Source of the DNA: Rhizoctonia solani
Lineage: Eukaryota; Basidiomycota; Agaricomycetes; Cantharellales; Ceratobasidiaceae
Assembly (NCBI RefSeq): GCF_016906535.1
Contig: NC_057381.1
Location: 1-64,000 of the forward strand
Length of the DNA: 64,000 nucleotides
Direction: 5' to 3'
The notes under the pieces were generated by a model. It had not been told where the DNA came from. It saw only the letters and a list, made by a program, of their open reading frames with translations, and did not search any database. Both the position numbers and the translations under genes were made by a program. Positions 1 through 10,720 of the stretch are shown here, piece after piece; within the stretch, counting starts at the first letter, position 1; the number at the start of each line of letters is the position of its first letter.

Positions 1-79
1 AACCTAACCTAACCTAACCTAACCTAACCTAACCTAACCTAACCTAACCTAACCTAACCTAACCTAACCTAACCTAACC
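1..79. repeat. Telomere, 5-bp AACCT/TTAGG repeats
   Basis: About 16 uninterrupted AACCT units start at the first base. The C-rich strand runs 5' to 3' inward, as expected for a left chromosome end. The G-strand unit is TTAGG, not the TTAGGG usual in fungi. The array stops abruptly at the subtelomeric satellite. A base-calling artefact in the telomere is possible, but the array is perfectly regular. Confidence 0.9.
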
Positions 80-1080
80 CTTGACTCGCCCTAACGCAAT
101 TGTGTGTGATATAGTTGCATACCAAGTACGCATCTCTGCATGAGTAGTGCAGTGGATGGTCACATGATTCACCCTAATATAACTGTGGGTGGTATAGTTG
201 CGTACCAAGTACGCAACTCTGCACAAGTAGAGCGGTGGATGGTCACGTGACTCACCCTAACATAACTGTGGGTGGTATAGTTGCGTACCAAGTACGCAAC
301 TCTCCATGAGTAGTGCGGTGGAGGGTCACATGACTCACCCTAACATAACTGTGTGCGCTATAGTTGCATACGCAACTCCGCATGAGTAGAGTGGTGGGTG
401 GTCATGTGACTCACCCTCACATAACTGTGGGTGGTATAGTTGCGTACCAAGTACGCAACTCTGCATGAGTAGTGCAGTGGGTGGTCACGTGACTCACCCT
501 AACACAGTTGTGTGTGGTATAGTTGCGTACCAAGTACGCAACTCTGCATGAGTAGTGCAGTGGATGGTCACGTGACTCACCCTAACACAATTGTGTGTGA
601 TATAGTTGCGTACTTGGTACGCAACTCTGCACAAGTAGAGCGGTGGGTGGTCATGTGACTCACCCTAACATAACTGTGTGTGATATAGTTGCGTACTTGG
701 TACGCAACTCTACATGAGTAGAGCGGTGGATGGCCACGTGACTCACCCTAGCACAGTTGTGTGCGATATAGTTGCGTACGCAACCCCGCATGAGTAGAGT
801 GGTGGGTGGTCATGTGACTCACCCTAACACAATTGTGTGTGATATAGTTGCGTACCAAGTACGCAACTCTGCATGAGTAGAGTGATGGGTGGTCATGTGA
901 CTCACCCTAACATGATTGTGGGTCATATAGCTGCGTACTTGGTACGCAACTGTGAGTACAAGGAGTAATCATTGATCATGTGACTCACCCTAACATTGAC
1001 CATGGTGCTATACTTCTGCATGTGGTACGCAATTCTGTGTGGCATGGGTGGTCAGTTGTCACATGACTCACCCTAACTTA
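80..1080. repeat. Subtelomeric 83-bp satellite with GTAC palindromes
   Basis: About 12 tandem units are marked by CACCCTAA at 170, 253, 336, 412, 495, 578, 661, 744, 820, 903, 986 and 1069. The period is 83 bp, or 76 bp where the palindrome is shortened. Most units contain GCGTAC-NNN-GTACGC flanked by GTT and AAC, with loop CAA or TTG; two have collapsed to GCGTACGC or close to it. Units also carry CACGTG or CATGTG near their end. Each unit contains one CCCTAA hexamer. Confidence 0.92.
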
Positions 1081-1285
1081 GGGGATGGTGGTATTGCTGT
1101 GTGTAAAGTACGCAACTTTTTGTAGGAGGGCTGATGCTTTCCCTATAATCCACCCTAACACCATATGTGGGTTGTGTCCACCTGGTTCCCACCCTGTGCC
1201 ATCTCACAGTTCACCCTGCAGTGTAGCTTGGGCCACCCTGCAGTGTAGCTTGGTTCAACCTACCACCAACCTACTACTTTGTAAT

Positions 1286-1525
1286 AACCATCTAAGTCAA
1301 GTCCCATGTAAGTTCAGTGACCTGTGTGATGAGGTAGGGGGGAATCTCATGCACTTGTGGCTTATGTAAGTAACCTAGGATGTGTTAGGATGCATCCTAA
1401 GTTGCCTTAAAACTGGGAACTGGGAGAGTTGGCTACTCACCAGTCTATCCTAGGTCCATCCTAGGGCTCATCCTAGGATCCTAGGATCCTAGGATGGTTA
1501 GGAGACAAATCCTAGGTGGGCTTAA
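1286..1525. repeat. Single copy of the composite 125/115-bp satellite
   Basis: One 125-bp unit (1286-1410) is followed directly by one 115-bp unit (1411-1525). Both are diverged relatives of the arrays at 10376-11470. The 115-bp unit is rich in CCTAGG and contains a run of ATCCTAGG palindromes. Here the order is 125 then 115; in the large array it is 115 then 125. Confidence 0.85.
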
Positions 1526-3000
1526 AACTGGCCTACACAGCCTGTCACAGCAGCTGCAAGGTTGGCAGGTCACATGTTGCATTTGATTTGTGCACCTGTG
1601 TGGCTCACACTAAATGACCCCTACACTTGAGTCCTGCTTTATAATCTACCCTGAAAATTAAATTCTACTAGGAGACCCATCAATTCTGGATTGTTTGACA
1701 TATATATCACTTGACAGGGTTCATATTGATATTTGACAAGTTATGTAATCCACTTAGATATTGAAATCTTGCTAAGGAACCACGTGATTCCGAGTTGATT
1801 CATATATATCAAGGGTATTTGAAAATGTCATATGAAATCTGACAATGATGCCCTAATAGGGCATTGGATTTCCATTTTGGGAGGTCAACACTACCATAAA
1901 TGGAAAGAGCGGACTCAATAACCCATTGTTATGTGTTTTCCTAGTCCAATAGTATAAGCATATAGCCCTCTAATTTACTTAGCCAGGTAATTCAAAATAT
2001 CTTCCAAAGTCCAGGATAAATGCCCAAATAGGCCATCATGTTTCCATTTTTAGATCTACTTAGTGCCATCAATGGAAAGAGCATGTCCAATTACCCCATG
2101 TGGTATGTCACTTAAGTCTTAGATAGATCTGTACAGTGTCTTGAGAATTTATTGTTCAGCTCTACACTTAATCTGATGTTTTATGGCTGTTAACTAATTT
2201 TCTCAGCATATTGTGGGATATCAATCCAGAGAGCCGAATTTTCTGCATTTTATGAGCTACTAAACACTTGGTTGTGATGAGATTTCACAAACGTCCCTCA
2301 CTATAGGACCCTGAGGACCGGTCGGCGACCGGTCCCCTCTGGTGTCGAGCAGACCATCAACTTTGTCTTGCGTGTATCTCACTCAATACTGAGCCAATCT
2401 ACGTCGTTCTAGTACTGAGGTACTCTGTGCAATTATGCGCATTTTTTGAGCACTTACAGACCTTATTGTGGTGACATTTGGGATGGTCAATTATCTGAGG
2501 GAGGACCGGTCGCCGACTGGTCCCCTCTGGCGCCCATGCTCTACATGTATATTGTTTCCATTATATCTCCACAAATACTAAGCCAAATAACATCGTTCTG
2601 GTGTCAAAATGATTGTATGAGCTAGCTCTACCTTGTGAGACAATAAAAAAGTTTCTGAATCGCGTCCACAAATGTATTTTGTTGTTTTCTCAACGAGTTC
2701 TTGACCAATTTCAAATGTCTTTCCATTTTTGGAAAGTGCGTCTTGGTCCGCATTTTTGACGATTTTTGTTAAATTTCCAATTGACCGGTCGGCGACCGGT
2801 CCTCAAGGCTGCAGTGATAAAATTAGTTAAAAATCGATTATTTTTGACCTCAATAGAATTGCCCCAAATTTTGACAGTAGGTGCGCATGGCATAGGAGAC
2901 CATAATGACAAAGTCTCACGCAATTTGAATCACAGACAAAAGCAGGAATCTCATTATTCTCCAAAATTCAAGCAATTTTTCATACTATAACTTCATATAT
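1526..3000. other. Gene-free AT-rich stretch with a degenerate tandem repeat
   Basis: I see no credible coding region. Between about 2290 and 2810 there are three copies of a degenerate repeat, each carrying the 19-bp palindrome GACCGGTCGGCGACCGGTC or a variant (2316-2334, 2504-2522, 2783-2801). The first two are followed by CCCTCTGG, and similar AT-rich text recurs after each. The rest is low-information AT-rich sequence. Confidence 0.6.
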
Positions 3001-4459
3001 CGATCGCACGCGTCGAGTTTAACGGAATGGGACCTCGGGGCAATGGAGGACGACCTGAAAACCTTCCATGAACTTAAGGAGTTGCTTGTCCTTAAAGGGT
3101 TCTATAAGTCCGAAAGGCGTTTTAACCAGATTCCCAAGTTGCACATGCTACGACACTGGGTACGGTCAATTCGCAAACTGGGTACGCCAGACGGCTACAA
3201 TACAGAGGCTCCAGAACACCTACATATTGAGTACGCCAAAGTTCCGTGGCGCGCATTGAACAAAGTGAAGCCACTGGAGCAGATGGTCATATATTCAACG
3301 TCAGGACGCGATAAGGATGCACCGAAGATACCTGGAGCAATACCTAGGAATGGATCAGGGTGAAGGCAAGAGTCCAGATGGGAGCGAATACGATAAGAGA
3401 CGAACTGAGCTGGAACAGGTTGAGGCACTAGCCAAGCATGCGTTTGGGACTCAGAGCGCGCGTTTTGGCTCTACAACGTCCTTGGGCGTGGAAAAAACCT
3501 GCGGACAAGGCAATGACAACACAAACAGGGAGGACAAGCTTGAACAAATTGTTTACCCATGTCTGTTACGATACATGGCCAAGCAGGCGACCAAGGAGAA
3601 GCAAACCTTCCAGGACTTAATTGACAAATACAAGGCTTTGAATGTCATTTCTGACGTACGCGATTTCCTTACACGCCGATTGGGAGTCCCTAGACACAAC
3701 AGCTTTGTTTCCCAAAACAACTACGTGAATGTCTGGCACAAAATTTATCTATTCCATTCTCCCCCCTTGTTTGCCCCTTTCGATCCCGTTAAGCGAGACG
3801 TAGTACGTGCAAGTGCACCTGAGGTTAGTCCTAGTGGACGGGTTCGTCGGGCTGGTGTCTGGGATGTTGCGTTGTACGTGGAAAAGCCCAACCGCCTGCG
3901 TAAGTATCATTTCTTAACACCCACATTTCTCTACATTCGCTTGCCTATTTTATGTATATCTCTAACCAACTGAGCCCACGACAACAGGTTCTTTTTCAGA
4001 CACAAATGAAAAACACGGGATTCACCGTAAGCTCTCCCTATGATGCACGCTTTACTACTTTAGCATTAAGGCCTACATCTAGGATATCGTGCAGGACGAG
4101 TACGTGCCTTATTCACACTCCCTGCGCACCTACGCTTCTATTATAGTGGTGAATTGGCATACCTTGAGCTTTTTGAGTCGTTCGACGTTTCTGCATCTCC
4201 TTTCACAAAGCTTTACTCAACCCGGCCCGATTTCGATTCGAAGGGTCTTTGTCAAACCCTTGTTATTCCAGTTACCGACATAGTCTTTGCCACGCACCTC
4301 GTCCCTAAATTCCATACGATCGAGAATCAACTGGAGCTTAATCGCTACGTTGATCTTCTCGATACTCGCGGGAACTTTTGGCTTAATCATTACTACAATC
4401 ATCACTTCTACCAGTACATTCAGTATTGGAGGCGTCACCGGCCGCGCCTCCAAGATTGA
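3001..4459 (+). pseudogene. Plavaka-type DNA transposase, C-terminal remnant
   Basis: The C-terminal half of a Plavaka (CACTA-related) transposase is recognisable in order. First comes the block around NQIPKLHMLRHW and DGYNTEAPEHLHIEYAK (3043-3290). A +1 frame change near 3297 then leads into a charged region and the block SFVSQNNYVNVWHKIYLF (to about 3899). After a likely intron (GTAAGT at 3900, AG at 3987 or 3999) comes the family's terminal block with LAYLELFESF and FATHLVPKF (4154-4459). The catalytic N-terminal half is absent, because homology begins abruptly near 3001. It therefore encodes no active transposase. The family call rests on remembered family motifs. Confidence 0.75.
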
Positions 4460-5356
4460 CTTCTTACAAATCTTCAACGCAGCAGGTTTCCAAGACTAGC
4501 GGGGGAGAGAGAATCCCAGGAAGACTCATCCGACTCATCCGTTACGTCTCAACGTTGGGACCCCTCGGCATCTCGACAGGTCCGCTCCCAATAGTCCGCG
4601 TAAAAAGTTTCTGTCCCCCCCCCCCCCCAAACATTTTCCTAATTTTGTGTACGGCTGGGCTTATCGATTGTGCCTCTTCTTAGTCTTAATAATTATATCT
4701 TTACTTGCTAATCGATTGTTTTTGCAAGATTAGCCTGAACATCAACTCGACTACGAGCGTGCTGACAAAACTGCTCGCACTTTTGGGCTTCAATAAACCT
4801 TCCAACCGTCTCGATCACTGGCTCTTCGCACACAAACGCACTAAATCATCATCGGTAATCTTATTCGTTTGTAATTATATCTTTTTTATGTACAGAAGAT
4901 TCCCCGGGGGGAGGGGGCGCGTCGGTCTGGCTCTAGGTAGCACGTGGTAGCGCCATAAGGCGCTTCCGAGAGCCCTATGGCGCTACTGAGGCTCGCCGAA
5001 CCTACGCTGCGCCATAGTGCGCTACTGCGCACATTCCAGCCAATCGGGTTTTTGTTGAGCACGGCAATTGATCAAGTACTGGCGGCACCTGAAGCCTGTG
5101 TAGGCTCAAAATCATTATTTGTATTTACTTTCATTGCTTTCCTTGGATGTCGTTGTAACGTCTTTCTTTATATATACATACGAGTGATATTTCGCGATCG
5201 GACTTTCTGGATCAACCGTACTTTCCCTTTTGGGTGGTTTTACTATATGAGCATATCCATAATATGTCTCATATGACTGACAGATGAAAATTAGATGAAT
5301 TTAACCCCAGCGGATCTAACGATGATCATGAGGTCAGCCGTATCTCATAACCGCTT
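4460..5356. other. Gene-free stretch with GC-rich hairpins
   Basis: No coding region is supported. A C-run lies at 4615-4627. From about 4945 to 5035 there is a cluster of short inverted repeats built on TAGCGCCATA and TATGGCGCTA, plus further GCGC words. This could be the stem of a small hairpin element. Most of the open frames here are short and unlike known proteins. Confidence 0.4.
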
Positions 5357-7588
5357 TTACGTGATCGTTAAGAACCGCCGGCGCTTCTTATCAATGATTA
5401 GATATCGAGATCTCATTAGATTTTCCAGGAATGCTGACGCTGTCGGCGAGTTTGTAGGCACTGGCTGTGCTTGCGGTTGTTGCACCGTAGTGTTCGTTCT
5501 TCCTGTCATCCCGCCTGTGATATTGACCAATGCACGTGTGACCGTGTTGGTAAGGCCGCGTCGGGTTGGGACCTTGACTTCGGTTGCGACGGCGGCGGGG
5601 GGAACGGTGTTGGCGAAAGAACCCGTGCAAGCAACCACGGTCTGGGAGTCCTCTTCTTCACAGGCGCTGTAAATAGACAAGTTAGTCCCCAGTGAATGAG
5701 AAATAAATAAGTTTCGGTAAAACGTTCACTCACCTACACCAGAATCGATGTCCTTCCGCCCAGGCCTTGCTCTGGCACTCTTTGCCGCAGTACTTGGCCT
5801 TGCGACACCGTCAGCACTTGGCAAACTCTCGAGGGAACTCTTCCGATCGCCCACATAACATGTTGCCGCACTGTCGAATTCCGCCTCGCTGATCGTCTTT
5901 TCGGCATGCGTTGCGCATGATTACGCCGGCCCAGTATTGTATTTCGTGGGGGAGCCGGGGGAGAGTGGTTTCGGAGGGGGAGGGACGGAAAGTGAATCGC
6001 TCGACCAGGGAGAAAACATTGGGCGACTGGGCAGCACTGGAGAGCGGTTGGGCCGAAGGTTTGGGCTCGTTACTCGCGTCGACGAGCGCACGGAGGGTCG
6101 CGGGAGTTTCGTAAAAGGCTTGTCAGACGTGTGGATATTTGCTAAGGTAAGCGAGTAGCTGGAGGCTGAACAAGACCTCCTCGTCGCCATACGGTCCAGG
6201 GTTGACAGGGGCGGACCGACGAGTTTCTTGCGCGGTTTGATCTATCTGAGCACCAAGGGTGGCAATGCCCGCTCGGGGCGTAGGCTCCGTACCAGGAGCG
6301 ACCCGAGCCCTTGGAGTTCCGATGGCACCTAGAGCCCCGGGCGGAGCACCCATCGCCAAGTCGTCATTTTGTTCAAGTGCGACGACACCAACGCCGATAC
6401 CCTCGCCCATCATATCCATCGCCATTGCACCGTCTCCATCTGCAGCGTCGACAATGCCAATCGTACGGCGCTCGCCTTGCTGAGCCGTTTGGTCGTCCCC
6501 ATCAGCTTCGGTGTCATCCCCATCCGTATCTCGTTCTCGACGAGGCCTGCGCGTTATCGTCCCTCGTCTGCCCGTGGTTGTAACTTCTCGCGTGGATGTT
6601 TCGTCCGCATCGGACCAAGTTGGCCTTGCGAACGGTTGAGCGACCTGCCTCGGCCCGCCTTCATTATCCCAGATGGGCCTCCCGACGACGGTCCCGCTGC
6701 GATCGCGCCCAGGTACGACTACACTCCCAGTAGGCGTGCCCGAGCCAACAGGGGTGACATTGGCCGAGGCGTCGGATGATTGGGCCGTGTTGGGTGAGAT
6801 GGCACGGCCCATAACGGGAGAGGTGGAGGCAATGGGGATGGGAGATGCAGTGCGGATATCGAATGAGTGCGCATGGGGGCCGCGAGGGGCTGCAAACGCA
6901 CCCGAAGGACCGCTTGGTGCGGGGAGCGATGGGACTCCCACATAACCTCCATCCGAGTCATTGGACATGCTTCGTCCGATAGCGGGAGGTGGAGGAGTTG
7001 GTGAGGGGCCCATATTACTTGCACCGCTCATATCCTCGTCGGCTTCTTCCGAACTGGGCTTGGGGTATGTATTGGTTCGTACAGGGGGGAGGGCCGGAGG
7101 GGGATCAGTGGTGGTGGCGATGCGAGGTTGTGGTTGTGCAATCGCACGCGCCCGCAGGTTGTCAGATGAGGTTGCGTGCTTGAGGGCGCGGGGAAGATCG
7201 AGGGCGCGCTGGCGTTCGAGGGCTTCTTCTCGCCTGCGCACGTGGACTTCACGGGACTCTCGAGGAGCACCGGAACCAGTGGCCGATGGGCCTGCAATGT
7301 AAATTAGTAAGAGTTCGTAAGAGTTCAGGGGATGCATGACGAATCGCATCGTCGCGGGCAGTGAGACCGATATGCTTACCAATTGCGAATCCTTTGCCCT
7401 TGAGCCAGACGGCGAGGATGCAACTAACGACTCCGAGGCCACCAGCCTGGACAACGCCGCGTCGGATATGTTCTGAGCCGCGTACTCCAATATTGACTAC
7501 GCACTGAAATGCGAGACTAAACGTGCGCGCGGCAAGGGGATCGATTTGATAGGGGAAGGGGGTGCCGGGTGTGGGGATATATGGGATG
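5357..7588 (-). pseudogene. MUB1/SamB-like MYND zinc-finger protein, truncated and with two stops
   Basis: The yeast homologue Mub1 is an adaptor for the Ubr2 ubiquitin ligase, and SamB affects fungal morphogenesis. Visible exons are 7380-7588, 5734-7291 and 5357-5666, with GT-AG introns at 7292-7379 and 5667-5733. The family signature SLAFQCVVNIGVRGSE lies in the first visible exon. A long disordered Ser/Pro/Gly region follows, then the conserved PRLPHEIQYWAGVIMRNACR block, and then a MYND finger with its Cys/His ligands (about 5735-5850). Two in-frame TGA codons break it, at 6123-6125 (HV*QAFY) and 5811-5813 (inside the finger, KC*RCRK). Arginine CGA is expected at both. The N-terminal domain is missing: the first visible exon follows an AG acceptor at 7589-7590, and LINE-like sequence lies just upstream. 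It is most likely a subtelomeric pseudogene, unless the stops are sequencing errors. Confidence 0.82.
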
Positions 7589-7642
7589 CTGCACGAACCA
7601 GCGGTAACAACAATAACATGCTTGGACACAACTAGCGCCAAG

Positions 7643-9441
7643 CTAACCGAACGGCCCCTCTTGCGAGGCAGCAAGCCCGGCAGTCACAGCAAAGTTACAA
7701 TCCAACATCACTGAATGGTGGCCCTTGCCGAGGTTGCGATTTGCGGCATCAAGGCATTCGCGCATGGCCACGAATATGCTTTGGGGGTTTGGTTGGGTAA
7801 CAGATTGTGTCTTGAAGCAAACAACAAAAAATTTGTTGTTGCTCTGTGCGGGCGCCGGTTTGGCGATGCCCCTCTTGATAGCAGCGGCAATGTTAGAGGC
7901 CCCGACCTCCGGGGCTTTGGCTGGCGCCCTGGCCGTGACATTGGCAAAGCTGGGGCGCGTTTGTGAGGGGTTTGCGGTTGCGGCGGGATTGGAGTTTGGT
8001 GTGGGTCTGGGTCTAGGCGTACTCGTTTGTGCAGTGTGTACCTGCGGCGATTTGCCTTCGAGCTTGTCTAGGCAAGACCTGATATTGTCCAGCTCCCCCA
8101 TCTTGGATAAGATCGCCTGGAGCATGGTTTGAGTAGGGTCGGTGGTGGGCGCGAGTGCCAGTGCTGGTGGTGGGTTTGGGTTGCTTATCCTCTCGCCTGG
8201 TTTTGCGTTGGCCCCCCAGGTAATTTCGGTGGTTAAGGGGTTGGGTTGGTACGGGCCGTGCTCGGGTTTGTTCATGTATGTGTCTTCCTCTTCCTCTTCG
8301 TCTTGTTTCATCGGTGATTCTGGGCGGCTGGGTGCTGCTTGCGTGCAGTTGTATAACGCGTTTTCGGCGATTGTGGTGATTTGATTGCCAAGTTTTTCGA
8401 TTTTTTGGATGAATGCGTTGGTACTGCTCGTCTCTTCCTCGGTATCGTCGTATAGTTGTCTGTTTTCGATGATGTTGGCGAAGGCTTTGTTAGTAATAGT
8501 ATAGTACTTGATACATCGCTCGAGGGCTTCGTTGTCGGGGTAGCCTCCAGCCTTGAGGCGTTTGAACCAGTACAGCTCTTGGCTGCTGAAAACCCAGTCT
8601 GCCATGGCAGTGACTTGTCTCTCGGTGGGTCTCGTGCGGTTTCGGGTGGGGGTAGTGGATCCAGGCCTAGAAATGGCCTCCGTTTCATCTTGTGTGCTCC
8701 TAGGCAGGCTCGGGAATTTATCATTGTCCAACGTATATTCCGTGAGTTGCGCCAGCGCCGCGCCGGCATCTCTAACCTGTTCAGATTCTTGTGAGGAACT
8801 GATAACCAGTGTGATGCCGGCGTTTGCGACGACAGGGCTTCTCGGCGGGCTTGCGACAAGAGGAACTGTGGGGGGTGGGCTAAGGGTATAGTCCGAAATG
8901 CGGTCAGTTCTCTACGGGGCCCCTAAAAGCCCGGGAGCGCTCTGGAGTGCTCCGGTTTTAGGAACCTCCTCGTTAGGATCCGACAAATCCGGATTGCTCG
9001 GCGAGCTCTTGGGAGCACTCCGCGAGCCCTTCCGAGCGTCATACCAAACGCTCCGGAATGCTCGCCGACAAAAGCGAGTCCCGGAGCGCTCCCGAGATTT
9101 TCGGGGCCCCGTAGAGTTTCGGCTAGCGTGCTGGCGACTGCCTCTTGCGTGCCTCCACTAGGGATGGCAGAGAATAGGTTTTTGTATAAAGGCTTACGAT
9201 TAGGGATGTTGGCTATTTTTCTGGGTTTTTTATCGGAGTCGTCTGAGGCGTAAATAGATATAGAGTTGTTTGAGTCGTTGTTTTTGGGTTTTTTGATAAC
9301 TTTTCTAACAGTCGGGTATTCAGAAGCGATGTCGTGTTCGTGTATACCAGTTGAATCAGAAGTAGAGCAAGTAGAACGACGCAAAATGTTCGAAAAGCGA
9401 GAGCTAATGCCTTTGCCCTTGGGCTCAGGATTGTCAGTCAT
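7643..9441 (-). pseudogene. LINE ORF1-like (gag-like) protein, split by a MITE
   Basis: A single reading frame starts at ATG 9441 (MTDNPEPKGK), runs to 9117, and resumes at 8909 after the 207-bp MITE. Removing the MITE and one copy of its 2-bp duplication restores the frame exactly (TLAE joined to TDRISDYTL). The product is about 525 residues. It is hydrophilic and Pro/Ser rich, with an acidic stretch (DEEEEEDTY), a helical middle part and a C-terminal block beginning NKFFVVCFKTQ. That block resembles the RRM-like end of ORF1 proteins of Tad-type LINEs. The endonuclease and reverse transcriptase are absent. The frame ends at 7643, about 55 bp from the MYND gene. The LINE assignment is an inference and could be wrong. 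Confidence 0.5.
8910..9116. mobile_element. MITE with CTCTACGGGGCCCC termini
   Basis: This is a 207-bp non-coding GC-rich element with inverted termini of about 33 bp, starting CTCTACGGGGCCCC and continuing to CGGGAGCGCTC with few mismatches. It lies in the LINE-like ORF1, flanked by TT on both sides. Excising it with one TT restores that frame. A solo terminus of the same family lies at 13869-13902, at the outer end of the palindrome's left arm. Confidence 0.8.
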
Positions 9442-9485
9442 GGTCGTCATCGTCACGTGACACATAAGGCAAGCACCTCGGGCTG

Positions 9486-10305
9486 GCGTACCTGGTACGC
9501 CGTCAAAGGTAACTGCCAGTGAGTTGCATTATATTATAGTAGGAATATATTGCTTTCATCCCAATTAAGATAGTCATATAAAGACATACATATTCTATTT
9601 TCATCCAGGCTCCGGGGCAGCGTACTTGGTACGCCAGTATAGTCAAGAGCTCCAATTGGTATTTTCTTGTTGTATTTATTACTCTGTCAGAACAACTCCG
9701 TTTGATATACTTGAAAGCTCTACCATTATCTACTCCTCCTTGGCTATCGACTGATACAAGTTGTGGTGGGGCGTTCAATCGTTTAAGTATCAAATCCCCG
9801 GTTACGATTATCTAGATACTTCAATTCCACTTGCCAATTTATTATTCACATCTTTTGAAGGTCATAAGTTGCGGGAATAACAAACGCTTAAAATATAAAT
9901 TACAGAGGAGCAGACATGATAACATATAAGTAACAGGTGGGTGCAAAAGCGTACACAGTACGCTGCACTCAGAGAACAAGCTGGTAGGGAAGAAGTAAAG
10001 AGCTGTGTTGGCACGTAGCGTACTAGGTATGCTGCATGCAGAAGAGTGGGCCCTTGTGACAAGAAAGACAGAGCTGTTTTGCCAAGCAGCGTACTGGGTG
10101 CGCTATGACCACAAGGAGCAGGCCTGCGTGACAAAATGGTGCCACCATGGTGCCAGGGCTGGCGTACTGGGTACGCTGCTTCTCAAAAGGAAGGCTGTGT
10201 GACAGCCTTACATAATTCCATAGCTCTGGTCCGTGGGCAGGCGTACTAGGTACGCCATGGGAAAAGCAGAGTGTAAACACAGTGGGGTGGGTGTACCAAG
10301 TATGC
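9486..10305. repeat. Field of GCGTAC-NNN-GTACGC palindromes
   Basis: Eight copies or near-copies of the 15-bp palindrome begin at 9486, 9620, 9949, 10018, 10089, 10162, 10241 and 10291. Loops are CTG, TTG, ACA, TAG, TGG, TGG, TAG and CAA. Copies from 9949 to 10241 are spaced 69-79 bp apart, which suggests a decayed tandem array. The core is the same as in the subtelomeric 83-bp satellite. No gene is supported from 9442 to 10375. Confidence 0.75.
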
Positions 10306-10375
10306 TATACACATACAAGCTGGCAGGTGGTAGGTGTGACCTTAGTCATGCAGCAAATCCTAACCAAAGTGAATG

Positions 10376-10720
10376 AACTGGGAACTGGGAGAGTTGGCCA
10401 CTCACCAGTCTATCCTAGGTCCATCCTAGTGCTCATCCTAGTATCCTAGGATCCTAGGATGGTTAGGAGACAAATCCTAGGTGAGCTTAAAACTGGGAAC
10501 TGGGAGAGTTGGCCACTCACCAGTCTATCCTAGGTCCATCCTAGTGCTCATCCTAGTATCCTAGGATCCTAGGATGGTTAGGAGACAAATCCTAGGTGAG
10601 CTTAAAACTGGGAACTGGGAGAGTTGGCCACTCACCAGTCTATCCTAGGTCCATCCTAGTGCTCATCCTAGTATCCTAGGATCCTAGGATGGTTAGGAGA
10701 CAAATCCTAGGTGAGCTTAA
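10376..10720. repeat. Three 115-bp satellite units
   Basis: Exactly three tandem copies start at 10376, 10491 and 10606. They are nearly identical, and each contains several CCTAGG/ATCCTAGG palindromes. They join the 125-bp array with no spacer at 10721. A single diverged copy lies at 1411-1525. Confidence 0.95.

Noticed and set aside
80..1080. Regular repeats with palindromes resembling a CRISPR array
   Set aside because: The whole 83-bp unit is repeated with no unique spacers, there are no cas genes, and the setting is a eukaryotic chromosome end.
4945..5035. GC-rich hairpins as a possible structured RNA
   Set aside because: Short inverted words only, with no conserved fold, promoter or neighbouring gene to support it.
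6259..7302. Several long plus-strand open frames
   Set aside because: They are antisense shadows of the GC-rich disordered region of the MYND gene.
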